The notes under the pieces: generated by a model
What the model saw: only the letters and a program-made list of their open reading frames with translations
The model's database searches: none
What the model was told of the DNA's origin: nothing
From: Shimia haliotis
GTDB taxonomy: Bacteria > Pseudomonadota > Alphaproteobacteria > Rhodobacterales > Rhodobacteraceae
Direction: 5' to 3'
DNA length: 64,000 bases
Assembly: GCF_900114415.1 (NCBI RefSeq)
Contig: NZ_FOSZ01000001.1
Coordinates: 620,001 to 684,000, forward strand
Made by a program: the position numbers and the translations under genes
In this document: in pieces, positions 25,643 to 33,927 of the stretch
How positions within the stretch are numbered: position 1 is the first letter of the stretch
Layout of the letters: each line of letters opens with the position of its first letter

Positions 25643-26662
25643 ATGACATCTATCTCCCGACGCAGCTTTCTCTTTATGACACTTGCTTTGACGGCGTGTA
25701 AACGTGGCGCAGCCGACCTTCTTTTGAGCGGTCAGACCATGGGCACAACATACACCGTGGTGGCCGTAGATCCGGCCAAGTCAGTTACCAAAGAACAATT
25801 GCAGGCGGCGATCAACGCTTCGCTGGCGCAAACCGACATTCAGATGTCGAATTGGAATACGGCGTCCGAGATTTCCAAAATCAACGCATCGCGCAGCACG
25901 GCACCGATGGCGGTTTCCGTGGAAATGGCAGAGCTGCTTGACGCTGCAAATGCTGTACATCATGCCACCGAAGGCCAGTTTGACCTGACCGTTGGTCCGC
26001 TTATTGATGCTTGGGGCTTTGGCGCGCAAGGCAAGCCGGGCGTTGTGCCGTCTGAGGCCGAAATTGCTGCTGCAATGACCAAAGTCGGGCAGGGCGACGC
26101 CCTTCGTCTGTCCCAAGCCGGTTTGGAAAAGCTGAATCCCGAAGCCGAAATGTATCTGTCTGCAATCGGCAAGGGCTATGGCGTCGACAAGGTTGGCGAA
26201 GCTCTGGAGCAGTTTGGCATCGAGAACTACATGGTCGAGATCGGTGGCGACATTCTGACCAAAGGCAAAAATGCTGAAGGTATGGCGTGGCAGGTGGCGA
26301 TTGAAACGCCTGACGCCTTGAGCCGTGACATTCAAAAAGTTGTTGGCGTATCCAACGTCGGCATGGCGACTTCGGGTGATTACCGCAACTACTTCGAAGA
26401 AGATGGTGTGCGCTATTCTCACATCATCGACGCGACCACCGGCAAGCCGGTCACACACACCACCGCGTCCGTAACTGTATTGGCAGACAACGCGATGCTG
26501 GCAGACGCTTGGGCGACCGGCCTCTTGGCGATGGGTCGTGAACGCGGAATGGCCGTGGCCGAAGCCCACGACCTCGCGGTATTGTTCATTGAACGTGACG
26601 CGGCATCGGCTGAAAAAGCCTTTGTCACCGCCGCGTCCAGCAAATTCGCGGCCATGTCCTAA
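25643..26662 (+). CDS. apbE: FAD:protein FMN transferase (ApbE)
   Basis: A 339-residue exported lipoprotein. The N-terminus MTSISRRSFLFMTLALTACK has twin arginines, a hydrophobic core and a lipobox with Cys19. The catalytic domain has LLSGQTMGTTYTV and the Mg-binding region HIIDATTGKPVTH with LADNAMLADAWATGLLAMG. It transfers FMN from FAD to threonine in DxxSGAT motifs, here NqrB Thr226 and NqrC Thr238. Its position opposite nqr fits this role. No clear ribosome binding site marks the start; an in-frame GTG at 25550 is the alternative. Confidence 0.93.
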   Translation: MTSISRRSFLFMTLALTACKRGAADLLLSGQTMGTTYTVVAVDPAKSVTKEQLQAAINASLAQTDIQMSNWNTASEISKINASRSTAPMAVSVEMAELLDAANAVHHATEGQFDLTVGPLIDAWGFGAQGKPGVVPSEAEIAAAMTKVGQGDALRLSQAGLEKLNPEAEMYLSAIGKGYGVDKVGEALEQFGIENYMVEIGGDILTKGKNAEGMAWQVAIETPDALSRDIQKVVGVSNVGMATSGDYRNYFEEDGVRYSHIIDATTGKPVTHTTASVTVLADNAMLADAWATGLLAMGRERGMAVAEAHDLAVLFIERDAASAEKAFVTAASSKFAAMS

Positions 26663-26674
26663 GGGAGAGCTCGC

Positions 26675-26914
26675 TTGGAAACCTTCATTCTGGCCTTTTT
26701 CTTTCTATTGATCGTGACGCTTGGCATGGCCATAGGCGTCATCGTCAACGGGCGCACAATCAAAGGCAGTTGTGGCGGATTGAACGCGATTTCGGATGCG
26801 GACAAATGCGTGGTCTGCTCCAAGGACATTGATCCCGACAGCCCGCTTCGCGAGCGTCTTCAATGCCCACGCGCGCGCAAGATGCTGGAGCAGATGGAAG
26901 CCGAAAACGCCTGA
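26675..26914 (+). CDS. nqrM: Na+-NQR maturation protein NqrM
   Basis: A 79-residue protein with an N-terminal membrane helix (5-26) and four cysteines: Cys33 (SCGGLN), Cys45 and Cys48 (KCVVC) and Cys64 (LQCPRAR). This is the NqrM (DUF539) pattern; the protein is needed to insert the iron centre between NqrD and NqrE. The start is a TTG at 26675, seven bases after AGGGAGAG, 12 bases past apbE. With it the complete set nqrA-F, apbE and nqrM is present. Confidence 0.94.
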   Translation: METFILAFFFLLIVTLGMAIGVIVNGRTIKGSCGGLNAISDADKCVVCSKDIDPDSPLRERLQCPRARKMLEQMEAENA

Positions 26915-26933
26915 TAAATCAGGTGGTTTGACG

Positions 26934-27128
26934 TCAAACGTTTAACGGTATCAAGGCAACGATCAACAGGCAGATGCCTGCGATCAGGCCCGTCAGCCAC
27001 AGATGGCTGCGCGGGCCTTCTTCTTTCCAGACCCTGCGAAACCGATGGCCGGCAAGAATCGCGATTACGAAGATGATTGTGGCCAACGCGGGCGAGAGCG
27101 TGAACTCGGACAAAAGAAAAATCCCCAA
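26934..27128 (-). CDS. Small two-helix membrane protein, unknown function
   Basis: A 64-residue frame with two hydrophobic segments, about 10-26 and 43-61, joined by a basic linker (GHRFRRVWKEEGPRSH). That layout is hard to obtain by chance and suggests a real hairpin membrane protein. It faces the nqrM gene and overlaps none of its neighbours. I do not recognise the family. Confidence 0.6.
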   Translation of the reverse strand: MGIFLLSEFTLSPALATIIFVIAILAGHRFRRVWKEEGPRSHLWLTGLIAGICLLIVALIPLNV

Positions 27129-27194
27129 ACGGCAAAACTGCGGTTAAGCTGGAGGCATACTTGTTGAATTCCAGCCACGCAAGGAGCCCTTTTG

Positions 27195-27716
27195 ATGCCG
27201 AGTTCTTATCAGGCCCCCAACCGCAAATCCGAAGAAAAGCAACGGACCATGAGCCAAACCACGACGACAAATGTGTCGGGAGAGACCGTGACTGTGCAAC
27301 GGGTGCTGGATCAGAAGGGTGGATCTGTTTTTGCGATTCGACCGCAGGATACTTTGGGCGAAGCGGTGAAGGTACTGCGCGACAAACGCATTGGGGCGTT
27401 GGTGGTGACGGATGCCAATGGCAGCCTAGTAGGGATTTTGTCGGAACGTGATATTGTACGCAAACTTGCGGACACGCCGGGGCAGACGCTGCCAAAAAGG
27501 GTCGAGGAAATCATGACCACAGAGGTGCAGACCTGTACGCCTGACGAGGCGCTCGTATCTGTTCTGAAACGCATGAACGATGGCAAGTTCCGCCACATGC
27601 CTGTCGCCTCAGACGTGGGGCTTGCGGGGATGCTGACGATTGGTGATCTGGTCAATTATCGCCTGACCGAGTTGGAACATGAAGCGTTGCAACTAAAACA
27701 GCTAATTGTTGGATAA
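27195..27716 (+). CDS. CBS-domain protein
   Basis: A 173-residue protein made of a Bateman pair: CBS1 at about 37-95 (FAIRPQDTLGEAVKVLRDK, then GILSERDIVRKL) and CBS2 at about 105-160 (MTTEVQTCTPDEALVSVLKRM, written in part, and GMLTIGDLVNYR). Such free-standing pairs bind adenine nucleotides and regulate partners or signal energy state. ATG at 27195 has AAGGAG eight bases upstream; the ATG at 27249 lacks one. The partner is unknown. Confidence 0.92.
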   Translation: MPSSYQAPNRKSEEKQRTMSQTTTTNVSGETVTVQRVLDQKGGSVFAIRPQDTLGEAVKVLRDKRIGALVVTDANGSLVGILSERDIVRKLADTPGQTLPKRVEEIMTTEVQTCTPDEALVSVLKRMNDGKFRHMPVASDVGLAGMLTIGDLVNYRLTELEHEALQLKQLIVG

Positions 27717-27738
27717 TCGTTTAATTTGAACTGTTTGG

Positions 27739-27763
27739 GGTGCGCTATTAATGCGCACCTTTT
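27739..27763 (+). terminator. Rho-independent terminator after the CBS gene
   Basis: GGTGCGC (27739-27745) and GCGCACC (27753-27759) form a 7-bp stem with loop TATTAAT, followed by TTTT. It separates the CBS gene from the convergent CoA-transferase gene. Confidence 0.8.
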
Positions 27764-27764
27764 G

Positions 27765-28868
27765 TTATTTTGGCAATTTGGGCGCGGCTTTTTCCAGTGC
27801 CAGCTCTGCGTCCGAAAAGGTCCACGGACCACGCACACCTTTGACGCCTTCGGCCTCATAGACCATGCCGCGTGCCTGTATCTGCGGATTGTTCAACGCG
27901 TCTTCGACCGAATTGATTGGTCCTGCTGGCACTGTGGCCCGCTCGAGCGCATCCAGCAACTCAACCGAAACCCATTGCTGTGTGGCTTCTTCGATCCGCT
28001 CGGTCAGCGCGTCGCGGTTGGCGACGCGCGCCTGATTGGTGGCATAGTTGGGATGCGTGCCAAGTGCGGTGAGTCCAAGAACGTCACAGGCGCGTTGAAA
28101 CTGCCCATCGTTGCCCACCGCCAGAATGATGTGACCGTCCTTGGTCGGCACCACTTGATAGGGCGCGATATTGGGGTGGGCATTGCCTTTACGCGCGGGG
28201 CTTTGTCCGGTCGCGAGATAATTCATTGCCTGATTGGCAAGTAGGGCCGTCGCGCAATCAAGCAAGGACATATCGATGTGTTGGCCTTTTCCGGTGGTGT
28301 GGCGTTGTTCCACCGCCGCGAGGATACCAATCGTGCTGTAGAGCCCCGTGACAACATCCGTCACTGCAACTCCGACTTTTTGAGGCTGCTGGTCGGGCTC
28401 GCCGGTGATAGACATCAACCCCGACATGCCTTGAATCATAAAGTCATATCCCGCGCGGCTGGCATATGGCCCGTCCTGTCCAAATCCGGTGATCGAACAA
28501 TAGATCAAGCGAGGATTGAGGTCAGAAAGACTTGCGTAGTCCAACCCGTATTTCGCCAGACCGCCAACCTTGAAATTCTCAATCAGGATATCTGCTTCTG
28601 CGATCAGCCTCTTGACCGTGTCTTGCCCTTCGGGGGTACGGAAATCCGCGGCTACAGAGGTTTTGCCTCGGTTGGCGGAATAGAAATACGCCGCCGTATT
28701 GTCGTCATCGCGTTCAATAAACGGAGGGCCCCAGCGTCGGGTGTCATCGCCTTCGATGGCCTCCACCTTGATCACCTCAGCCCCCAGATCGGCGAGCGAC
28801 TGACCTACCCAAGGGCCGGCCAAAATACGTGCAAGTTCAACGACTTTTAGACCTTTGAGTGGTGTCAT
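27765..28868 (-). CDS. CaiB/BaiF-family (class III) CoA-transferase, probably glutarate-linked
   Basis: A 367-residue class III CoA-transferase. [20 protein letters not shown] at the N-terminus, [11 protein letters not shown] and [17 protein letters not shown] are family patterns; the catalytic Asp is probably that of [14 protein letters not shown]. The enzyme moves CoA between carboxylic acids. Its divergent neighbour is glutaryl-CoA dehydrogenase, and such pairs commonly act on glutarate with succinyl-CoA as donor. ATG at 28868 gives the normal family N-terminus; a 69-residue longer frame runs into the gcdH promoter region and was rejected. Confidence 0.93.
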   Translation of the reverse strand: MTPLKGLKVVELARILAGPWVGQSLADLGAEVIKVEAIEGDDTRRWGPPFIERDDDNTAAYFYSANRGKTSVAADFRTPEGQDTVKRLIAEADILIENFKVGGLAKYGLDYASLSDLNPRLIYCSITGFGQDGPYASRAGYDFMIQGMSGLMSITGEPDQQPQKVGVAVTDVVTGLYSTIGILAAVEQRHTTGKGQHIDMSLLDCATALLANQAMNYLATGQSPARKGNAHPNIAPYQVVPTKDGHIILAVGNDGQFQRACDVLGLTALGTHPNYATNQARVANRDALTERIEEATQQWVSVELLDALERATVPAGPINSVEDALNNPQIQARGMVYEAEGVKGVRGPWTFSDAELALEKAAPKLPK

Positions 28869-29051
28869 ATTCTGCGCGTCCCGTCTGTGAATGGCATGGC
28901 GACAAGTGGTAGGCAGGTTTGGCAGGCTTGGCAAGATGTGCAATTTGACGCGGCGATCTTGGGGCGCGAAAGGCTTGACCTTGAGGCAGCAGCGGGGGAA
29001 GACATCAGACAATATGATCATATCGCGCCTTGGGGCGCCGAGGAGGACACC

Positions 29052-30266
29052 ATGGCCAAGGATCTGGCACCGCAATCCAAACCCGATCTGGGCAGTTTCA
29101 ATTGGGAAGACCCGTTCCTGATTGAAGATCAGTTGGCGGAAGACGAGCGTATGGTGCGCGACGCTGCCAAGGCCTACTGCGATGAAAAGCTGGCGCCGCG
29201 TGTGACCACCGCTTTTGAAAACGAAGAAACCGATCCGGCAATTTTTGCGGAGATGGGCGAGATGGGCCTTTTGGGAACGACAATCCCTGAGGAATACGGC
29301 GGGATTGGCGCAGGATATGTGACCTATGGTTTGGTTGCGCGCGAAGTGGAGCGTGTGGACAGCGGCTATCGGTCGATGATGTCGGTGCAGAGTTCCTTGG
29401 TGATGTATCCGATCTATGCCTACGGTTCAGAAGAGCAGCGCAATAAGTATCTGCCCAAGCTGGCTTCTGGCGAATGGATCGGCTGTTTTGGACTGACGGA
29501 GCCGGATGCAGGATCTGATCCGGGCAGCATGAAGACGACGGCCAAAAAGGTTGACGGCGGGTATGTTCTGAACGGCGCGAAAATGTGGATTTCAAATGCG
29601 CCAATTGCGGATGTTTTTGTTGTCTGGGCCAAATCCGACGCGCACGGGGGCAAAATCCGTGGTTTTGTCTTGGAAAAGGGCACCAAAGGGCTTTCTGCCC
29701 CCAAGATCATGCACAAGGCATCGCTGCGCGCATCGATCACCGGTGAAATTGTGATGGACAACGTTGAGGTGTCAGAAGAGGCGCTCTTGCCCAATGTCGA
29801 GGGGCTTAAGGGGCCATTCGGTTGCTTGAATCGGGCGCGTTACGGCATTGCTTGGGGTGCAATGGGGGCAGCAGAGTACTGCTGGCACGCGGCGCGGCAG
29901 TACGGTCTTGATCGCAAACAATTCGGCAAGCCACTGGCGCAAATGCAGTTGTTCCAGCTGAAGTTGGCGAACATGCAGACGGAGATTTCGTTGGGCCTTC
30001 AATCGGCATTGCGGGTCGGACGTTTGATGGATGAGGCTAAGGCCGCTCCTGAGATGGTGTCGATCATCAAACGCAACAACTGCGGCAAAGCGCTTGAGAT
30101 TGCCCGCCATGCGCGGGACATGCACGGTGGCAATGGCATTTCGTTGGAGTTCGGCGTCATTCGCCACATGGTGAACCTTGAAACGGTGAACACCTATGAA
30201 GGCACCCACGACGTGCACGCGCTTATCCTTGGGCGGGCGCAAACCGGCCTTCAGGCGTTTTTCTAA
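29052..30266 (+). CDS. gcdH: Glutaryl-CoA dehydrogenase
   Basis: A 404-residue acyl-CoA dehydrogenase. It has [24 protein letters not shown]-type residues in [19 protein letters not shown], and the catalytic Glu383 in [15 protein letters not shown], which together identify the glutaryl-CoA subfamily. It oxidises and decarboxylates glutaryl-CoA to crotonyl-CoA in lysine and glutarate breakdown, passing electrons to ETF. ATG at 29052 follows GAGGAGGA; an in-frame upstream start at 28887 would run through the divergent promoter. The CoA-transferase opposite probably supplies substrate. Confidence 0.95.
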   Translation: MAKDLAPQSKPDLGSFNWEDPFLIEDQLAEDERMVRDAAKAYCDEKLAPRVTTAFENEETDPAIFAEMGEMGLLGTTIPEEYGGIGAGYVTYGLVAREVERVDSGYRSMMSVQSSLVMYPIYAYGSEEQRNKYLPKLASGEWIGCFGLTEPDAGSDPGSMKTTAKKVDGGYVLNGAKMWISNAPIADVFVVWAKSDAHGGKIRGFVLEKGTKGLSAPKIMHKASLRASITGEIVMDNVEVSEEALLPNVEGLKGPFGCLNRARYGIAWGAMGAAEYCWHAARQYGLDRKQFGKPLAQMQLFQLKLANMQTEISLGLQSALRVGRLMDEAKAAPEMVSIIKRNNCGKALEIARHARDMHGGNGISLEFGVIRHMVNLETVNTYEGTHDVHALILGRAQTGLQAFF

Positions 30267-30275
30267 AGACAGTGC

Positions 30276-30311
30276 GCGCCGGAGGAAGAGGCTTCCAGAT
30301 ACTTCCGGCGC
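30276..30311 (+). terminator. GC-rich hairpin after gcdH
   Basis: GCGCCGGA with a short bulge and AAG (30276-30288) pairs with CTTCCGGCGC (30302-30311). The T-run is weak (GGAATTT), so termination is only likely. Confidence 0.45.
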
Positions 30312-30363
30312 GGAATTTGTCCTAATCGAACGACCGCTAGCCTTTTGCGGCCGGTGAGGTTGC

Positions 30364-31305
30364 CTATGCCATTTGAGCGCGATGAACGCGGTGCAACCAA
30401 TCCGCCCAACTCAGACGCCAGTCACCTTCAAATGTCACCGAATCCGTCAATATGTCGGCGCTAGCGTCGCGATCTTGCTCGCTGAGTTGAAACCGTGTGG
30501 TCGAGTCCGCAAGTGCAAACATTGGCGGATTGGGAAGGCGATGGGATAGCGTCCGAGCCGAGTGCCAGTTTGAAGCTGCATCTGCGATCACGCAGCAATT
30601 TTTGGGTGCGTCGCGCAGTGTGGTGCGGGGCTGGCGGCCGAAAATCTCCAACGCTGGTGAAATCAATGTTAGGCTTTGAATATCCGGCTTGAAGGCAGCG
30701 CTTGCGTTGGCCTGAGCGCTGAGCCACTTCAGAGCGACCAACGCGCCGTTGCCTATCGCTGCCAGATGAAACGAAGCGGCACGGCTGCCCATTTCCTCAA
30801 TGATACGGCTGATGGCATTCACACGCGGCGCAAACCGTTCCTTGCCCTCCGGCGTCCAGAGTTGACGCCAAGAGATGCAGGCGATCGGATGTGCCGCCGC
30901 GGCCAAGGTCGCGTGAAGCCGGTGTTCATCAGCAAAAGCACGACAGATGCGGGATTCGGTGAGCGGCATGACAATAACCACAGGAACACCCGGTGCGGCA
31001 TGTCCGGCTGGCGGCTGACTGAGAACCGCGTGACGGGTTTCCGCCAGGATCAGAGATGGTTCAGCGGGCGAAAGGGATGTCGTGGTCATCGGGGCAACCT
31101 TGGCTCTCTGAATGCGGGCTGTTGCCCGAATCTTGAAACGAAAACGCCGACCGTAATGGTCGGCGCCGGCCTCGATTTCCGTGAGTGTCAGGCGTGCGCC
31201 TGAATCCGCTATCCCGCCAAGGCTTCGGGTGCGGTGATCAGGATCGCCCAGGAGGGAGGGAGGGAGGAGGGATGGACGATCCTGATCATATGCGGCAATG
31301 GACAT
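30364..31305 (-). CDS. Unrecognised alpha/beta-hydrolase-like protein
   Basis: A 313-residue protein with no family I can name. The central part has the layout of a PHA-synthase/depolymerase-like alpha/beta hydrolase: VPVVIVMPL, then IACISWRQLW, then AAIGNGALVALKWL at the place of the nucleophile elbow. The nucleophile Ser or Cys appears to be Asn, so it may be inactive. The 72-residue N-terminal part is Arg-rich and contains PSLLPPSLLGDPD, encoded by the G/C tandem repeat at 31251-31274. ATG at 31305 has AAGGA eight bases upstream; ATG at 31089 (MTTTSLSP) is a good alternative that would leave the repeat hairpin in the leader. Confidence 0.6.
   Translation of the reverse strand: MSIAAYDQDRPSLLPPSLLGDPDHRTRSLGGIADSGARLTLTEIEAGADHYGRRFRFKIRATARIQRAKVAPMTTTSLSPAEPSLILAETRHAVLSQPPAGHAAPGVPVVIVMPLTESRICRAFADEHRLHATLAAAAHPIACISWRQLWTPEGKERFAPRVNAISRIIEEMGSRAASFHLAAIGNGALVALKWLSAQANASAAFKPDIQSLTLISPALEIFGRQPRTTLRDAPKNCCVIADAASNWHSARTLSHRLPNPPMFALADSTTRFQLSEQDRDASADILTDSVTFEGDWRLSWADWLHRVHRAQMA
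31235..31288. repeat. 12-bp perfect inverted repeat enclosing a G-quadruplex motif
   Basis: TGATCAGGATCG (31235-31246) and CGATCCTGATCA (31277-31288) are perfect inverted copies. The 30-base loop holds GGAGGGAGGGAGGGAGGAGG, with four GGG runs separated by A, A and AGGA, a canonical quadruplex pattern on the plus strand. It lies 17-70 bases from the proposed start of the minus-strand gene. Confidence 0.85.
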
Positions 31306-31580
31306 CGTGTCGTCCTTGCTTGACCTTGATTTAGTGAGTTTTCCCGAGGATGAAACATGCCTTTTCTGCCGTTTCTTTGGAATTCCTGCCATTGGGCAAG
31401 AGCCTGCTTGGCCATTCAAAATTGGGCAAAAAATCGCCGGTGAAAACGATGAAAAATCAGAATTCTCTGTTCAGTTTCGCCAAAATTATCGAAAAATCGT
31501 GACCATCGCCGCTGATTTCTTTGGTCAGTTTTGATTTGCGGAAGCGTGAAACAGGGCTGACGGGCTCGTGCCAGCAGGAT

Positions 31581-32411
31581 ATGACGTTCTACATGGCCGA
31601 AATTAAAAAGATTCTATTTGAAACGCTTGGCGAATTTCAACGCAAGGGCGGTATGGTGCGCGCATCTCATCTTGCCCTTTCATTTATGCTAGCCCTGTTT
31701 CCTTTCGCAATTTTCGCCCTGTCCCTGGCTGCGGTGTTCAGCGGGGAAGGGGACATTGATCTCGTGGTCAATTTCATTCTGGGTTATTGGCCGCCGGAAA
31801 TTGTGGAACCCATAGAAAATGAACTGCGTGCGGTTTTGCAATCCGGGGCGGGCTCGCTGACATTCGGTGCGGTTTTGTCGATTGTGTTTGCGACCAACGG
31901 TGTCGACGCCATCCGTGTGGTGGTGACGGAGGCCTATCGCGACGAAGATCCCAGACCGTTCTGGCGGACCCGCATGCTTGCGTTTGTTTTTGTTGTGGCG
32001 GGTACGCTTATGATCCTCGCCGCCGGGATCCTGAGCGTCGCGATCCCTTTGGCCATTCACTATTTTGATGACGTTGTGCCTTGGCTTTCGGAATCGATCT
32101 TTAGCAACGATCAATTCCGCAGCCTGTTGACCGTGATGCTGACCGTTTTCTTTCTATATGCCTGTCACCGCTGGCTTCCCGGAACCAAGCACCGTTTTCG
32201 CGATGTGTTTCCGGGGGTGTTGTTGACGGTCGCGTTATGGATTGTCGCCTCAAACGCCTTTGGCTTTTACATCTCAAACTTCTCAACCTATTCGGTCACG
32301 TATGCCGGCCTCGCGGGGGTCATCACCGTCTTGGTTTACCTATATGTGATGAGTGCGATTTTTGTATTAGGGGCTGAATTCAACGGCCGATTGATACAGC
32401 GCGATCGCTAA
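31581..32411 (+). CDS. YihY/BrkB-family inner-membrane protein
   Basis: A 276-residue membrane protein with about six helices. It shows the family pattern MVRASHLALSFMLALFPF at the N-terminus, WLPGTKHRFRDVFPG and GVITVLVYLYVMSAIFVLGAEFNG at the end. BrkB proteins were once annotated as RNase BN; their function is unresolved, possibly transport. ATG at 31581 and ATG at 31593 (MAEIKK) are both possible; neither has an ideal ribosome binding site. The gene converges with the cardiolipin synthase gene, seven bases away. Confidence 0.9.
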   Translation: MTFYMAEIKKILFETLGEFQRKGGMVRASHLALSFMLALFPFAIFALSLAAVFSGEGDIDLVVNFILGYWPPEIVEPIENELRAVLQSGAGSLTFGAVLSIVFATNGVDAIRVVVTEAYRDEDPRPFWRTRMLAFVFVVAGTLMILAAGILSVAIPLAIHYFDDVVPWLSESIFSNDQFRSLLTVMLTVFFLYACHRWLPGTKHRFRDVFPGVLLTVALWIVASNAFGFYISNFSTYSVTYAGLAGVITVLVYLYVMSAIFVLGAEFNGRLIQRDR

Positions 32412-32418
32412 GCTCGAT

Positions 32419-33879
32419 TTAGAGCAGCGGCGCAAAAAGGCGGGCGACAGGCGCGAAGACACGCACCCAGAGCGGCTGATGGTGCAGAGGCGTAGTCAAT
32501 GGAGACGCGCGCATGAAGTCATCCTGAAACATGATTTCCAAATCTTTTGCGGCGCGCTGATCTATCAGAATGGCTGTCTCTTCAAAGTTTAAGCGGCACG
32601 AGCGGCTGTCGAGATTGAAAGTGCCCACCGATGCGATGGTGTCATCCACCAGCACGCATTTTTGGTGCATAAAGCCTTCATTATATTGCAAAAATTGAAT
32701 TCCTGCGTCGCGCAGCTCATCGAAATAGGCAAATGCCGCCAACCACGTGACCCAATGATCCGCTTTGGCCGGCACCAACACACGGACATCAATGCCTTTG
32801 AGCGCCGCGATTTGCAGAGCTGTAATAATGTCCGGATCCGGAACAAAATAAGGGGAGGCGATCCAGATGCGATTTTTCGCTGCTGAAATACATGCGTTGA
32901 AGTAAAGATTGCCTGTGTCCATTGGATCGGCGGGGCCACCGGCAAGGATCAGGCCGTCTTGATCTTCGGGCTGGCTATCAATGCTCCAGTTAAGATTATC
33001 CAGCAGGCTTTCCTGTGTCGCCCAATGCCAATCTTCCGCAAAGATGATCTGAAGCTGTTGTACCATGGGGCCCCGAAACTGGCAGTGGGTGTCACGCCAA
33101 TGCCCGAATTCCGGATCACGGCCCATGTATTCTTCCCCGACATTCAAGCCGCCCGTGAACCCGATTTTCCCGTCTACGACCAATGTTTTACGGTGATTTC
33201 GAAAGTTGAGTTGAAACCGCTTTGTGGGGCCGCGCAAAGCGTTGGTGTCAAGCATCCGAACGCCGGCTTCGGTCAATCGGGCAATATAGGATCGGGTCAG
33301 GCGGTTGCAGCCGACGGAATCATAGAGAAATCGCACCGAAACGCCGCGTTGCGCCGCTGCGATCAGGCGATCGGCCAGTGCATTTCCGGTGGGATCGTCG
33401 CGGACAATGTAGAACTGAACCAGAATATAGGATTCTGCCTGATCAATTGCGGAATGGATGGCGTCAAAGGTTTCTTCACCATCGACCAAAAGCTCGAATT
33501 TATTACCTGATAACAGTGGACTAGCGGCAATGGTTTCCAAGAGTTTTGCTTCGGCAATCTGGGCTTCCGGTTTTGGCGGAAGGGAAAGTCGGGCTGCTTG
33601 AATGGCAGATACATGCTCAATACTGTCGCGGCGCGCGGTCATGTAACCGCGGACTTTGGAGTGGCCCAGAAAAAGATAGCTGACGACTGCGATGTATGGC
33701 GCGGAAATCAGAAACACCACCCAAGCCACAGCCCCTTGTGGCGTTCTGGAATGTGTTAGAGCACGGAACGCAAAAAACAAAGCAAGTGCTTCTAAAAGAA
33801 TAACAAATAGAAGTGATGCCGAAATGACCATATAGGACCTGCTACGTATTCTTACGGGTGATCGAGCGCTTTCCGACAC
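32419..33879 (-). CDS. cls: Cardiolipin synthase (phospholipase D family)
   Basis: A 486-residue protein with two N-terminal membrane helices (about 17-38 and 48-72) and two phospholipase D domains. The HKD motifs are complete: RNHRKTLVVDGKIGFTGG near 228-245 and FMHQKCVLVDDTIASVGTFN near 405-424. It condenses two phosphatidylglycerols to cardiolipin at the inner membrane. The first motif is followed by GLNVGEEYMGRD as in ClsA-type enzymes. Confidence 0.94.
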   Translation of the reverse strand: MSESARSPVRIRSRSYMVISASLLFVILLEALALFFAFRALTHSRTPQGAVAWVVFLISAPYIAVVSYLFLGHSKVRGYMTARRDSIEHVSAIQAARLSLPPKPEAQIAEAKLLETIAASPLLSGNKFELLVDGEETFDAIHSAIDQAESYILVQFYIVRDDPTGNALADRLIAAAQRGVSVRFLYDSVGCNRLTRSYIARLTEAGVRMLDTNALRGPTKRFQLNFRNHRKTLVVDGKIGFTGGLNVGEEYMGRDPEFGHWRDTHCQFRGPMVQQLQIIFAEDWHWATQESLLDNLNWSIDSQPEDQDGLILAGGPADPMDTGNLYFNACISAAKNRIWIASPYFVPDPDIITALQIAALKGIDVRVLVPAKADHWVTWLAAFAYFDELRDAGIQFLQYNEGFMHQKCVLVDDTIASVGTFNLDSRSCRLNFEETAILIDQRAAKDLEIMFQDDFMRASPLTTPLHHQPLWVRVFAPVARLFAPLL

Positions 33880-33927
33880 TCATGTGCAAGGATAGTGTTA
33901 CGCGAAATTAAGAGGGATGAAAGTGTT

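Noticed and set aside
28868-29075. 69-residue N-terminal extension of the CoA-transferase
   Set aside because: It would cross the divergent gcdH start; the family N-terminus begins at 28868.
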